From Thuidium tamariscinum (taxonomy: Eukaryota > Streptophyta > Bryopsida > Hypnales > Thuidiaceae), in the NCBI GenBank assembly GCA_947034885.2, contig OX344751.2, forward strand, positions 36,981,082 to 37,045,081: a stretch of DNA of 64,000 nt. Direction: 5' to 3'. Below, piece by piece: positions 1 to 10,967 of the stretch (the first letter of the stretch is position 1; each line of letters opens with the position of its first letter). A model generated the notes under the pieces. That model searched no databases and had not been told where the DNA came from. It saw only the letters and a program-made list of their open reading frames with translations. Both the position numbers and the translations under genes were made by a program.

Positions 1-417
1 CTAAATGGCCAGAATCACTATAAGGAGTTTTTCACTGTAGGACAAAAAATTTGCTTGATTTGGAAGCTTTTAGTGGGATAGGGGGACTATGTCTTAAAGT
101 AGTGAGCAAGAAAGTAAGAAGTAGTAAGTAGGAAAGTAATTATTGAATGAACGGACTTAGAAGACTTTAGAGATTGATTATTCATCCTAAGTATTTTTGG
201 ACTCTCAAAACTCACAATAATTTCAATTTTGGAAAGAAAAATTTGAAAAACTCTTTATCTCCATATATCCTATCTTTCTACAAAGTTAAATTTCCTCTAG
301 CTCTTAATCCTCCTCATCTGCTCCAAAATAGCTTAAATGATCACTGATTAGTTGTTGGTGCTTCTACCTTTAGTTAGTGCGATTTTGGAAGGATGGATTT
401 TGATAATATCAAAGAGT

Positions 418-685
418 CATTAGAGGAGATTCGAGGGCAACGGGAGACTGTGAGTTCCCGAAGCTGTGAATGCAGGAATCTGCCGTAGGAATGCGGAACT
501 GTCCTATGCTGACGTGGTCAAGAGTGTGCCATGTCACCGATTTTTTTTTGGACTTTTTTTTGCATTTCAGGACGAACTTTTATTTTTATTTTTATTTTTT
601 AAATTAATTAATTAATTAATGATCGGGAACAATTCGGGGAACAGGGCTTTCGCAGGCTCCTGTTGCCCTCGAATCTCCTCTAATG
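418..685. mobile_element. MITE with 24-bp terminal inverted repeats
   Basis: The first 24 bases (418-441, starting CATTAGAGGAGATTCG) are exactly reverse-complemented at 662-685. The interior carries GACGTGG and TTAATTAATTAATTAA. The corresponding site in copy B (about 12140-12165) has no such element, which shows insertion in A. The flanking TTA/TAA belongs to the palindrome, so the target duplication could be TA but is not certain. It belongs with the elements at 31766, 43129 and 47176, which have similar ends and interiors. Confidence 0.8.
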
Positions 686-788
686 GCAAAAAAAATTGCT
701 ACTATGGACTACCAAATCATGTTTGCTATCATTTACTATTACTACTTTTACCTTAGATGAGAAGAATGATGTGTACAACTTACATTAA

Positions 789-1649
789 CCCCAAAGCTCT
801 GAATTGCGTTTTTTGGCAACACAGCAATTTTGGGTAGCTCACTCAGAATGGAGTTTTCATTTTTTTTCTTTGAAATTTTCACAAAACATGTGCCCAAGGA
901 GTAGCTTTAAGGCCCAACAATTTTCATAACTTTTGACTACACAATTAAAAAGTTATGGCTTGATATGTTGTTTCCTTTGAACTGTGGGCAACTTGGGCAG
1001 CAAAATAAACTCTTAAAATGTTTTGTTTTTTTTAAATAAAAATTTGAAATTTGTTTATTAGATTTTTATCTATATGGAATGCTTTGAATCATTCCATTTT
1101 GATAAATGAGTCAAAAGTTATGAGGATTTTTAGTTTGGGGTAGTTTGTTGGTAGTTATAGAATCTCTATTCTACAAAAAAGTTTGAAATTCTTTATTTAA
1201 TTAAAATTTTAATATTTCTGAATAAAAACTAAAACATTGATTGAAGATTGTTTATTGCAGTATTTTAATCATTAGTATTTTTAAGCATTTTCTACTTCTT
1301 TCTAGTTACTATTTTTTTCCTATATGTTGGACGATTCCAAATGATTTGAAATTTTTTAAGCATATAGCTTTTTTGAGTATTTTTTCATACAAATGTGACC
1401 TTGTGAAGTGCAACTTTCTAGATTTTCACAAGGATTGAAAAAGGAATTTTGCTAGTTCAAATGTTAATATCTTGCACTTATACAGTGGAAATATCTGAAA
1501 TTTTTGCCACATCTTTTCAAACGACCTAACTACAAGATCCTCCATTTACATGTATCAAAAAATGTTTTTTTCAAAAAAACTTGTACTTATATTAAAAATC
1601 ATAGTTTTGGAATGATTTTGGTGGAAACATAGTAAAACATCTTTAGGGG
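789..1649 (+). mobile_element. TTAA-flanked element, subfamily 1
   Basis: It starts CCCCAAAG after TTAA (785-788) and ends CTTTAGGGG before TTCA (1650-1653), a decayed TTAA. The interior has the subfamily landmarks: a GGCAACA.AGCAATTTTGGG segment near the left end, a segment about leaving 'CATAACTTTTGACTAC' intact in the middle, and AACATAGT near the right end. There is no coding capacity. The homologous TTAA in copy B (12414) is occupied by a different subfamily. Confidence 0.75.
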
Positions 1650-2007
1650 TTCAAGTGGCTACATTCAAAAGTGCAACAAATTGGAATTATGCCTAGTTAT
1701 TGTTATTAGGTTGTTCAGATTTTCATATAGTCTTGTTGGCAAATGAAAGTATTTTCCAAAGCACCAAAGAAAGCAACATTTGAATACAATATGCAAAAGT
1801 TACTAAGGGTCAAAAATTTGTTTCTAAAAGTGCCATCTACATTATTTATTTAGATAACTGATTTTGTAAATGTAGGCATACTGTAGATGACGCTTTAAGG
1901 TCAGTGGGTGTACCTAGCAAGTCAGCAAACTGAAGCGTCATGGCAATAAATTTACCCTTTCCCACTGTTCGTAACGGTCGCGTGTTTGGGTCTTTGGGAG
2001 ACTAAGT

Positions 2008-2013
2008 TATAAA
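2008..2013 (+). promoter_or_regulatory. Possible TATA box for the copy A gene
   Basis: TATAAA stands where copy B has the better TATAAAAG (17143-17150), within a conserved stretch reading GGGAGACTA just upstream. In A a few inserted bases separate that stretch from the TATA. The distance to the ATG at 3055 is about 1 kb, so a long leader or a 5' UTR intron would be needed. Confidence 0.35.
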
Positions 2014-2029
2014 CAATGCAGGTCTGTAG

Positions 2030-3054
2030 GATTTCTCCTCTGACACTCACTCATCACTACGGGTTGTCACAGCACTTCCGAAGTCCTCAGAATTTCGTGA
2101 GAAAGAGTACGTGGTGCATTGAGAGCAAAAGGCGGATGTGAAATTCTCAGAGAAATCGGAGTGCCGTTTCTTCTCCTCTGCGGGTGAAGAAATGACTTTT
2201 TTGAACAATTTCTCACAGAATTGCTTGAAGTCCTTGACCTGGCGTAAGTATCAGAGCTCCCAACCCAGCTGTGCAAGTCAGAAATTCTTGCACAATCGCT
2301 GCAAACAACAGAAAGGGGTGTCACGCAGTGATCTCAAAACAGATTCAGGGTTTTTAGCCAAATGTTCATTTTTGAAAGATTTTAAAATTTTTTTACAAAG
2401 GGCATGAAAAAATTAAGTAGAAAATTAGCAAAATTTAGCCAGTTTTGGGATCACTGGTGTCACGGCTCCTTCACACGGAACGCTCACGATTGGCTCCAGT
2501 TTTGCCTCAGCTGATTTCTCCGACTTCACAAAAATCCGGTACTCGGAAGAGCCGTGACCCCTACTGCTGCAGCTTCGGTCAAGAGGCAGCCCATGAATTC
2601 CGCGCCGTCGCTCTCACGGAACGTGTGTGCCAAGTTACTCCTCATATTGAACCTGCATGATTGATCACTACAGTACTCTTTATCACGCCGACTCTTAGAA
2701 ATCTCCTAGTCGTTTCTTGATAGTTTCTTGCTGCTAGTGCTACTCAAACCTTGTCAATCTGTGCTTGTTTATAGATCTGTATGTAACACTCTCCTAGCTA
2801 ACGCCGAATCTCTGAAGGAACAAGTTTCGAGGTGTTGTTTGCATAGTTCCAGTGCGTACGTGGATCAAACGCAGGAGTCGACTATTCTTGGCGGTGTTCG
2901 GCCAGCTACTCGTGCTCAGTGGTGAGCTACTTGCTTTGACGCATCAGCTTAGAATTATGGGGGCATACCTCATCGTTACCGATCGATCCTGGCACCTTGA
3001 ATTGAATTAGTTGCTCAAGAGCTGAGAGTGATTAATTTGTGACTTGAGCGCATC
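2030..3054 (+). other. Leader region of the copy A gene
   Basis: From about 2560 to the ATG this aligns with the leader of copy B (17171-17653) with scattered small indels. The first 530 bp (2030-2560) are absent from B, so A has an insertion here or B a deletion. Short ORFs in this stretch are not conserved between the copies and are not called. The stretch before the ATG is the likely 5' UTR, possibly with an intron. Confidence 0.45.
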
Positions 3055-3960
3055 ATGGAAGCCCTTGCAACCATGAGAGGACCTGTGTTGCAACCCTCCG
3101 TTCCATCTGCAGGCACCCCAAATCCCTATGCCGCCCCAGAACGCCCTTCCTCCAGTGACTCTGCATCCCCTTACGGCTTGAGCCTCATCCCCGACACGCG
3201 CGTCTTCTTCCCTCCGATGCACCCCTCTGTCGCCCCCACTTCCCGTGCCGAAACAATTCCTAAGTCCAAGGGATTCTACAGCCACGATCCCCTTCTCGAC
3301 CACAACCCCGAGGAGCTTTGGCGCTTCCTCGCGTCCCACCTCCACTCTCCTCACATGGCCGTTTGCATTCACGGAACCCACACCGAAACCACCCATACCG
3401 GCAAGACCAGCAGCACCAGCACCGTCACCGATTTCTTCATCAAACTTGACGTGTCCGGGTACGTGAACCCGCAGTGGTCCCGGATCTTCACCAAACCTTC
3501 TCGCACAGCAAGTAATGACGCAGCCACGCCCACAGTGAGGGAGACGCTGGAGGAGTACGCGGGCAGCAAGAACGCATTCAAGGAGTTTCATCTGATCAAA
3601 TTTGTGGAGTGGGACTTTGAGGAGCTCACGAAATCGCTCAAGGGGATCGTGCGGGCTTCGGGGTATCGATCCACGGTGACCATAACTTTTCCGATGCAAG
3701 ATTACAAAGTCGTAGCGTTAGCTTCCAATAAGTTCTCCCAAGCGGCGCATAGGGAAGTCGTTCGAGCGCTGTGTGTCGTGTCGTGTCTGTGTCTGGTGTT
3801 CTGGCCGGCGTGGGCAATCGCAAGGAAGCGCATGCAGAATCGACTGGTGTGTGCATACGGGATGGCATCCGGTGGGGCGGTGTTTTATGCCAGAAATCAC
3901 GGCAGAATTTACAATGCGGTGGTGCAGAGGCTCAAACGGGAAGTTGTGACTGCTTGGTAA
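3055..3960 (+). CDS. Uncharacterised protein with one C-terminal membrane segment, copy A
   Basis: Intact single-exon ORF of 301 residues from ATG at 3055, with another possible start at Met7. Residues 1-70 are Pro/Ser-rich and probably disordered. A conserved-looking core follows, with the segments EELWRFLASHLHSP (86-99), CIHGTHTE (104-111), VTDFFIKLDVSGYV (124-137) and FHLIKFVEWDFEEL (178-191). One hydrophobic helix lies at about 236-256, followed by a basic stretch (RKRMQNR) and a weaker hydrophobic segment at 264-279. The order of motifs reminds me of an uncharacterised family common in fungi; this is recollection, not a search result. The copy at 17654 is about 93% identical with a two-residue gap, and its maintained frame argues for a functional gene. 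It faces the membrane-protein gene at 6639. Function and location are unknown; a membrane-anchored protein is likely. Confidence 0.8.
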   Translation: MEALATMRGPVLQPSVPSAGTPNPYAAPERPSSSDSASPYGLSLIPDTRVFFPPMHPSVAPTSRAETIPKSKGFYSHDPLLDHNPEELWRFLASHLHSPHMAVCIHGTHTETTHTGKTSSTSTVTDFFIKLDVSGYVNPQWSRIFTKPSRTASNDAATPTVRETLEEYAGSKNAFKEFHLIKFVEWDFEELTKSLKGIVRASGYRSTVTITFPMQDYKVVALASNKFSQAAHREVVRALCVVSCLCLVFWPAWAIARKRMQNRLVCAYGMASGGAVFYARNHGRIYNAVVQRLKREVVTAW

Positions 3961-4753
3961 TTAAGAAAGCCCCACGCCGGGAAGATCGACTCTGTTTATT
4001 CGAAATTGATCTCAGTGAGAGAATTGTCAATTGTCACAAGGAGGTGGAATGTAGTTTTATTGCACGTTGGCTCAGCAGTTCCGTAGCCTTTAAGCAAGAC
4101 CTTGTATTCGTTATAATGTTGAATCGAGCAGTGAATAGGTGCTGTTTCAGTGGCCTTGCTAATCCCTCCGCCCGATGCCAGTTCTAGTTTTTATTAGAGC
4201 TTTGGGACATAGGTATTAGGGACTGTAGCAAACCGTGTCAATGATAGAACCTGTACATTAAACCAACTGATCGAGTATATATGCTGAAACGAAGTTGTAA
4301 GCCGCTCATTTGATAAGTTTTGTGAAGTCTCGGTTGTTGTAACTAAAGCATCTGCTCCCACTTGTATATATGTCGCACAAGGATACCGACATCTTGTAGT
4401 AAAGATATCAAGTGATCGATTCGTGTGCAATCTGCAGTATCGACATGATACCAAAGATGATGATTGAGAAGATTCAACTCTTGTGACAAATTTGCCTTCG
4501 ACCTCTTGCTTCTCAGCCTGATTATGGATGACGTACTGCAAATGTGTAGTACGTGTGGCAGCATGACAGTCCTTGAAAGCTTGAATTCAAACTTCCTAAT
4601 ATTTTGCTCTTCCATTCTCAAGCACAATTTAATTACTACACGAAATGACTGCTGCAGAAAGAAAAAGTTAACATATCGACCTTCCAGTGTTTTTCATAAT
4701 GGTCAATTATGATAAGGAACATTGTGGAGTTTTATTGCCATCGATAGATTGAT
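3961..4753 (+). other. Conserved 3' flank of the copy A gene
   Basis: Nearly identical to 18554-19354 in copy B over some 780 bp, with small indels. The reverse strand is open for up to 142 codons in B, but a 4-bp difference (near 4345 in A, 18942 in B) shifts the frame between copies, so I do not call a gene. The similarity is explained by recent duplication. It probably includes the 3' UTR of the gene at 3055. Confidence 0.5.
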
Positions 4754-4757
4754 TTAA

Positions 4758-5353
4758 CCTCTAAACTCTAAAGTATCAAACTTTGTTATTTGGCAACATA
4801 GTGATTTTGGGCAATGAACGGGGAGTACCGGCATTTAGTTAAAAGTTAGCCGGTTGAAATCTAGATTTTCCGAATAAAGTTCAAAATTTCAACAAAAAAA
4901 CCGATCATTTGAGGGAAAAAAAGAATATTCTTGATCTTCTTAAGGCCTAGCTGAGAGTATTCTCTAAGCAACCGGTTGGTGCAAGAAAATGTAGGATTTT
5001 AGCCAGTTAAGCTAAAATTTCTTTCTGGATTGTGATTTTGGGTAGCTCACTACAAATGAAGTTTTCATTTTTTTTCTAAATTTTTTTCACTAAACATGTG
5101 ACTAGGAGTAGCTTCAAGGCACTATAATTTTCATGATTTTTTACTATGTAGTTTAAAGTTATTGTTTGATATATAATTTTCATTTCATGTAATTTTTTTG
5201 AAAATTGCCTTAAAGGTTGTTATTTATAATCTTATGTCTAGGATTATACTTAAAAACTCACTTAAAACACCCTTTTCTATCGTAGTGAAAGTTGTAAGAT
5301 GTGCACATTTTTGTGTGAAATTTTGGAAGATGAAATTTAACCAATGATTTGAA
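4758..5353 (+). mobile_element. Degenerate TTAA element (A), older than the duplication
   Basis: TTAACCTCTAAACTC at 4754 starts a subfamily 1 copy whose remnant also sits at the same place in copy B (TTAA at 19355-19358). The right end is lost in both copies. Because both copies share it, the insertion predates the duplication, unlike the elements at 9977 and 10968. A has about 220 bp here (4810-5030) that B lacks. Confidence 0.55.
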
Positions 5354-6076
5354 GGGTGATTGCAAGAAACACCTGTCCTATTTGTTGTGTTTGGCTGATT
5401 TTTTCGGGAGTACTTTAAAATTAGAAAATTAATTTTTTTTAAATTTGAAAAATATGAATAGTGTATATATCCCTAAGATGAAGGTTTTCACCAAAGGAAA
5501 TGGATAGAAAAATTCTCTAAGTAGGAGAACTTCAAAAGTGCCAAACCTCCAAAAAATACATACCTTCATGTTTTAATTAGGGAAAAATAGTAAAAATAGA
5601 TATTTTCAAAAAATAAAAAGTGTCCATTTGCAACAACTTTATGGAGATGGTCATTCACAAAAAAAAACACCAAAATAATATTTTATATGTTTCAAAATAC
5701 AAGCAGGAGGGAGCTCTTTTTGTAGACCTCCACACCTCACAAAATTAACTTTAAAAAATAATCCTTCCCTGGAAAGATAGAACTCTATTAGAAGACCATC
5801 TCATCCAAATTTCATGTTAAAATCATTAAAAGAAAGTATAGCTCAGGTATTGAAAACCCCTAAACTGCCAAGTATGACATCCAATCGGGGGCTATTTTTG
5901 GATAGTAAACTATTTTTGAAAATTATGAAAAAATTATGGAAGGTTAATGATAGTTATGAGTACCTTCCCTACAAATCTTGAGTCAATCGAAGCTAAAACA
6001 CAAAAGTTATGGCCAAAAAACAAATCAGAATGCGACGTGTGACACAAAATAGGACAGGTGTTTCTTGCAATCACCC
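5354..6076. mobile_element. GGGTGATTGC-ended MITE, 723 bp, target duplication TGAA
   Basis: The first 30 bases (5354-5383) are exactly inverted at 6047-6076. TGAA stands on both sides (5350-5353 and 6077-6080). Copy B carries the empty site with a single TGAA at 20077-20080 in otherwise matching sequence. The element is AT-rich with no ORF of note. It belongs with the elements at 13523, 41477, 57223, 58198, 59006 and 59809. A 4-bp target of varied sequence does not point to one superfamily. Confidence 0.9.
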
Positions 6077-6638
6077 TGAAAAGAGTTGAAATTACTTGTT
6101 TTTGAAATTTATTTATTGTTGAGTCAATCACATGAATTCAATCACAATAATTGTGATAATTATTATCATATTATTCAAGATCCACGTTGCATCCAAAAGT
6201 TCCATTTCTTGTTTTTGGTTTAAATGCTGCAGCAAAGTTGGAATTCTTTGATAAATGGACTGCCTAAGTTAAAAGAGGGTTGAGGTTGTTGTTCAGCACA
6301 AGTTCTGGTGTTCTGGCCTCTGCACATAACTTACACATTGATTGACAGTCGTATTCAATTCCTTCACATATTTTCAAACACTCGGTACATCTCAGAAAGG
6401 CTCTCAACCGGTTTGAAGACCTTGCCTGGAGCTGGAGACACTCAAATAAGAAATGCGAGGTTCCTGTCTGCAAGTGTCCACCGCGACAGTCTTGAGCTTA
6501 TAAACGTTGCAATCACCATTCCAAGACATTCCCAAAACACACGTCAAATACTCAGAGTTGCACATAAATATGGCTTTATTGTCCAAATACAATATCAAAG
6601 ATGTTGCCATAGTAGGCATTTCTAGCCTATGAAAGGGA

Positions 6639-7220
6639 TCAGTTGGGAAACATTGAGAAGCTCTGCTCGGGAATCAATAAATTATCATGTGTAAGGCTAA
6701 TTATGTGTATAATAGATGCATATCCAAAAAAAATCAAAGGTAATACTACAAGGATACTTGAAATTTTGGAAAGCAAAACAATAAAGTAAGCAACTATTCC
6801 ACCGAAGCACACGGATACTACAACTACCACGACAATTAGGAATGTCCACCGCTCCATCCAAACTGATACAAAATCTTGGTCCTTCACATGCACCACTGAT
6901 TCAAGCAACTTTTTTTCTTGCTTGCTATTTATGTAGATTACTAATGGTCGATGACTAGGATTAACAAAACTAAAAACGCTTTCCTCCATCAACAAAATAA
7001 TATTCAAGATCAATCCAACTACTTCAAGCGGCGCCACTGGCAAGTCTTTCACCACTCGAAAGACAACTGCATAAATGTATCCGAGTGCTTGTACTGCAAG
7101 AGCAATCACAGCAACCCCCGAATTGCCACGCAAGAATTTCAGCTCATCATACTTTGGCACCACCTCCGCCAACATCAATGCTGCCGTCCCTGAGCTTGCA
7201 AGGCCGCCGGCGCTGATCAT
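6639..7220 (-). pseudogene. Multi-pass membrane protein gene, truncated at both ends (copy A)
   Basis: Open frame of 193 residues from ATG at 7220. Hydrophobic segments lie at about 34-56, 62-79, 125-150 and 153-176, with a Leu-Pro-x3-Leu-Glu motif at the start of the second. Compared with copy B it lacks the 5' part beyond residue 14, which falls at the duplication break. It also lacks about 103 bp corresponding to 21782-21884, so it loses the last membrane helix and ends in 11 out-of-frame residues. Codon 55 is CGA, where copy B has TGA. The ORF could still be expressed as a short protein, but the missing parts suggest a relic. The LPxxxLE segment recalls an uncharacterised multi-pass family common in fungi (from memory, unverified). 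Confidence 0.6.
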
Positions 7221-7906
7221 CTCTTGTTTTGAGTAGAAGGTCTCGTGGATTTTGAAAGAAAAGCCGAGAATGAATAAGGATTTGGAAATTTATGCTCTTG
7301 TAGCCAGTTACTTTCCGGCTGGCTAACTAACTGACCCAATCAAGGTTCTGGATCGCTAGAGCAGGAGAGGACTGTAATTGTACATTCTTGTATATCTTCA
7401 AAACGGCCGGTGAACTGATCCCCTCGCTCGTCCCTGAGGGATAACCCTGAAATTTTTTATTTTCCTTTGCATGATAAAATTTGCAAATCCTGAATTCATA
7501 TTTGCATTCAGAGGCCCCAGGTCAGCTAGGTGCGGACTGCGGAGGATTTTTCTGTACAGTTCGTTACACAGTGAAGTACACTTTCTAATTCCGTGAAGAT
7601 TATTATAAAAATTCTTAAATTGCACAATCCGCTTCAGCTTCTAATTCAATAAATTATCAAAAGATAAAAGGGGAAAAATTTGTGGATTCATGAGACAATT
7701 CTCTGACACACTGACGTCAGAGTTTGTTTCATACTCTTTGATTTGAAGTGAGAGCTTTGCCAGAGAATATAACTTGCAGCAGAAGCGATCTACTGAAGCA
7801 TTCAACATGAATACGCTGTAAAAGGAGAATCATTTTGTACTCAGTCGGTACGTCTTTGACAATAGAATCATTTAGATGTAAAAATGGCAAAATAAATAAT
7901 ATGTGT
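7221..7906. other. Intergenic, no feature recognised
   Basis: Moderate G+C at first (to about 7430), then AT-rich. No ORF here looks coding, and no inverted repeat was found. This is the sequence just outside copy A of the duplication and has no match elsewhere in the window. Confidence 0.5.
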
Positions 7907-8172
7907 CCAATTTCGTTAAAATGGCAGTATTCCAAATGCCATTTTTCAGACCACGCAGTTTGAACTGAAAATTGATATCTAAGATAGGTATAGATTTTCA
8001 GACATCTATGGCATATATAGATTTCCAAAATCTATAATTGATGTAGATTTCAGATTGCATGGTCTGAAACATCTTAGATAGGTGTGGATTTCAAAAATCT
8101 ATGACAGATGTAGATTTCAGACAATTGTCAAAAGTGTCAAATTAATGGAATACTGCCATTTTAACGAAATTC
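7907..8172. mobile_element. MITE with TTCGTTAAAATGGC ends
   Basis: AATTTCGTTAAAATGGCAG near 7909 is inverted at about 8154-8172, inside ends reading GTGTCC on the left and CACCATA on the right. The interior is built of imperfect repeats of about 35 bp around GATGTAGATTTCAGAC. Partial relatives are at 57959-58197 and 61320-61385. No target duplication is clear. Confidence 0.7.
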
Positions 8173-8330
8173 ACCATATATCTACAGTCTTACTAGGAAT
8201 GAACTATGCACAGTGGTTACTTTTGAAGCTTGTGAGCCAACTCGATGTTGAAAATTTCATCCCCAAGAGCACCAGCTTTCACATCTGCGCCAACTTGGGT
8301 TCCCAGAGGCTAAAAATTCAAGGAAAGTTC

Positions 8331-8900
8331 AACCCTGGAGCACTCCGACGTCCACATTCTGCACAATGTATAGATTGAAATCCAAATTTCTTTCTCATTA
8401 CAGCTTGGATGAAAGTCATCCTAATTTTTAGACATACTTTATGAAGTTGTTGTCCTATCCAAGGTTTGGATTTGGTGTTATTAGAGTATGTATTTTTCTA
8501 AAATTATAACTGTGGAAGTATGTCAAGCAGTTGACTTGGGTTGACTCTAGTTCAAACTTGGAATTGCAAAAATGAGATCATAGAATCAAACAACACAAAA
8601 ATTCCAAAAAATGACCATGTCAAGAGAACCTCATTTCAAATCCTTTCCAACAAAATCTACTCAAAAAATGACAATATTTTGCTTGTAATTGAAATTAGAA
8701 GGAACTTTGAGTTTTCCCTTTCAAAATTAATAGAAAAATATTGGTGATAGCATTGGTGAATCTAATAATTTGGATAGAATCTAAAACTCAAACTCTAGAA
8801 CTTTGTTTGTATCTATATTCCAAAATTTTCCTCCAAATAGTACTTTTTGATGATTTTTTTGAAATTGTCAATCCTAGAGGTGAGTCTAGATGCTTAGGGG
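8331..8900 (+). mobile_element. TTAA element, short subfamily (decayed ends)
   Basis: About 570 bp that aligns end to end with the element at 28917-29481. The left flank is TTCAA in place of TTAA, and the right end reads CTTAGGGG followed by ATAA. Inner landmarks shared by both copies include CATTACAGCTTGGAT near the left and GTATGTCAAG in the middle. The ORF at 8541-8747 is not conserved in the sister copy. Confidence 0.6.
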
Positions 8901-9881
8901 ATAAAAGTAGCACCACCATTACACAATCAAAAAAGCACATGTAACATCGTTTAACCAAGGAATGGTCCTCTTTGTGTAGGGAAGGTATTATACTTTGTTA
9001 GAAATCCAAGAAAGACGTATCACTTAATTCAAGGATTAGGGGGGGCTAAGGAGGTTTATGAGGCAATTTTGTTCATTGTAGAGGTTCCTTTTTCAAGGAT
9101 GCAAAAGAGCTCCTCGCCTCCTTGGTAAACAATGTTATCCATGTGAGACCAACACCAATGATCAATGGGCACTCTCCTAAATTCCTTCATTAAAAATATC
9201 TCCAATGTAATGAAAAGGTTCCAATCTTTCTTTTAGGAGCAATATGTTACAACACTAAGGTAGAAGTACTAATTATCAACTGCACCCAATATACAACCTA
9301 GAGAGTATTATTTTCAAACATAAATTGGAACTCAAGCTTAGAATGTCTTTCTATTGCCCTTTTCAAAGTTGACACTAATAAGGTTATGATATACTTCCTC
9401 TATCCTACTAAAAGCTTTGAAAACTCTTCCTCTTGAAAAATTAACTATATTTTTTTTATCAAAGTGCCAAAAATGCATGCATACAAGAATGAATAACCCA
9501 TCCCTTAGATCTATGCAAAATTTGGAGTTTAAGCATTGTCATTTAGGCATAAAAAATGTAAGTTAAAAGTACGATGTTTGACATATTTTATACTTATTGC
9601 CAACTTTGTCATTTTAGATGATTTAAAGGGTAGTGGATACAATAGGATTCTAACAACATGTTTTCCAATGTAAATATCCAAAAATTAAAAAAATAGCCTA
9701 CTTTATGATCAAATTTTAATAGCGCCAAAATAGTCACTAAACAAATTGTGAACACTACTATTTGAGGAAGCAATTAGTGCAAGGTGTCTCATGTTGCCAT
9801 TTGAGGCCAAGCTTGCAAGGCCAATGAAATGCTCTTAGATTGTTTCACTTACCCCCACAAGGTTGTTTAGTGCAACATTCA
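8901..9881. other. AT-rich intergenic, nothing assigned
   Basis: No coding ORF, paired termini or tandem repeat was found. Short pieces near 9600-9750 have the general look of the AT-rich repeats of this window but could not be matched to a family by eye. Confidence 0.4.
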
Positions 9882-9976
9882 CTAAATGGCCAAAATCACT
9901 AAAAGGAGCTTTTTAGTGGGACAAAAATTTTGCTTGATTCAAAAGCTTTTAGTGGAACTGAGGGAGTATATCTTAA

Positions 9977-10878
9977 CCCCTAAAGGACCATTGTCCCCTC
10001 GGGGGACAATTTGGAGTTTGGGCAGGTTCCGTAGACTTCAATTTTTGGTGAAACCTTTTGAAACTTTCTCACAAGATAGAAAAACTGATTAGCTTTGTAG
10101 GAATGTAATTTTTATTTCAATTGGTGACCGGGAGCAAAAGTTATACCATAGAAGCCCAAATTTTTGTTCGGTGGGCAGAATTTTTTTTTGCAAAAATTCA
10201 AAGTTTAATTTAATTTTTTTTTTTTAAATAATATATTTTTGCCTACATGTGAAGCTTTGATTCATTCTATTTGGACATATAATGAGAAAGTTATGGACAA
10301 TCTTATTTCTCAGGCAATCTAAACAATTTCTCAAAAAAATAATCTATGGGATTCATTTCTAAATGCAATTTTCACATTTTTTCAAAAGAAATTGTTGAAC
10401 AAGGTTATGTTTACTTGCTAGAAAAATCTCACCATTGAAATTATTGTGTTTCAATCCCACCTTAGAGTTATTAACCATTTAGTTTTTCTTTAAATCTTGG
10501 ACCTACATCTACTTAACAATTTTTTACAGAATGAAAATCAAGTATTTTTTGTGTAAATTTTTTTTCTTAGACTCTCAACTCAATTTTTAAACACAAAAGA
10601 ATTTAAATTCAAAGTCTATAGTGCAAAAAAGTTCAACAAACGGCATATGAAATTGCAGTCCACAGTTCAAAAAAAATTGTATTTCCAACTTTGAATGCTC
10701 ATATCTTCTAATCCATACGGTCAAACTTCATGAAATTTTTACCACATGATCTCAATCAAGTTAAGTATAAGATCCTATAGTTAGAATCTTAAGAAATTAT
10801 TTTGTTTTCTTGGGTGAATGCAACAGAAATGGCAGTTTTGAGAGGTTTTTGACAGAAAAAAGGCCTTGGTCCTTTAGG
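9977..10878 (+). mobile_element. TTAA element, subfamily 2 (902 bp), with paralogous empty site
   Basis: CCCCTAAAGGACCA at 9977 is inverted as TGGTCCTTTAGG at 10867-10878. TTAA is present on both sides (9973-9976 and 10879-10882). Copy A at 94-97 has one TTAA in matching flanks (TATGTC before, AGTAGTGAGC after). This demonstrates insertion with TTAA duplication, or precise loss in A. No ORF in it looks like a transposase. Confidence 0.9.
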
Positions 10879-10967
10879 TTAAAGTAGTGAGCAAAAAAAA
10901 AAAGAAGTAGGAAGTAGGAAAGTGATTCTTGAATGAACGGACCTGGAAGACTTTAGAGATTGGTTAA

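Larger units (their letters stand above)
1..7193. repeat. Segmental duplication, copy A
   Basis: Position 1 aligns with 9882, and the match runs in the same order to about 7193 (22400 in copy B), broken by transposon insertions on either side. Shared landmarks are the start of the window, the block at 110-400 (10890-12130), the block at 690-785 (12375-12413), the block at 1654-1900 (13337-13480 then 16990-17110), the gene at 3055, its 3' flank, and the reverse-strand membrane gene at 6639. Copy A lacks the insertions at 9977, 10968, 13523, 14360 and 20145. It has its own at 418 and 5354 and extra leader sequence near 2030-2560. The left end lies outside the window. Confidence 0.85.

Noticed and set aside
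2067..2925. Several ORFs of 65-90 codons in the leader of the copy A gene
   Set aside because: Not conserved in copy B and without motifs.
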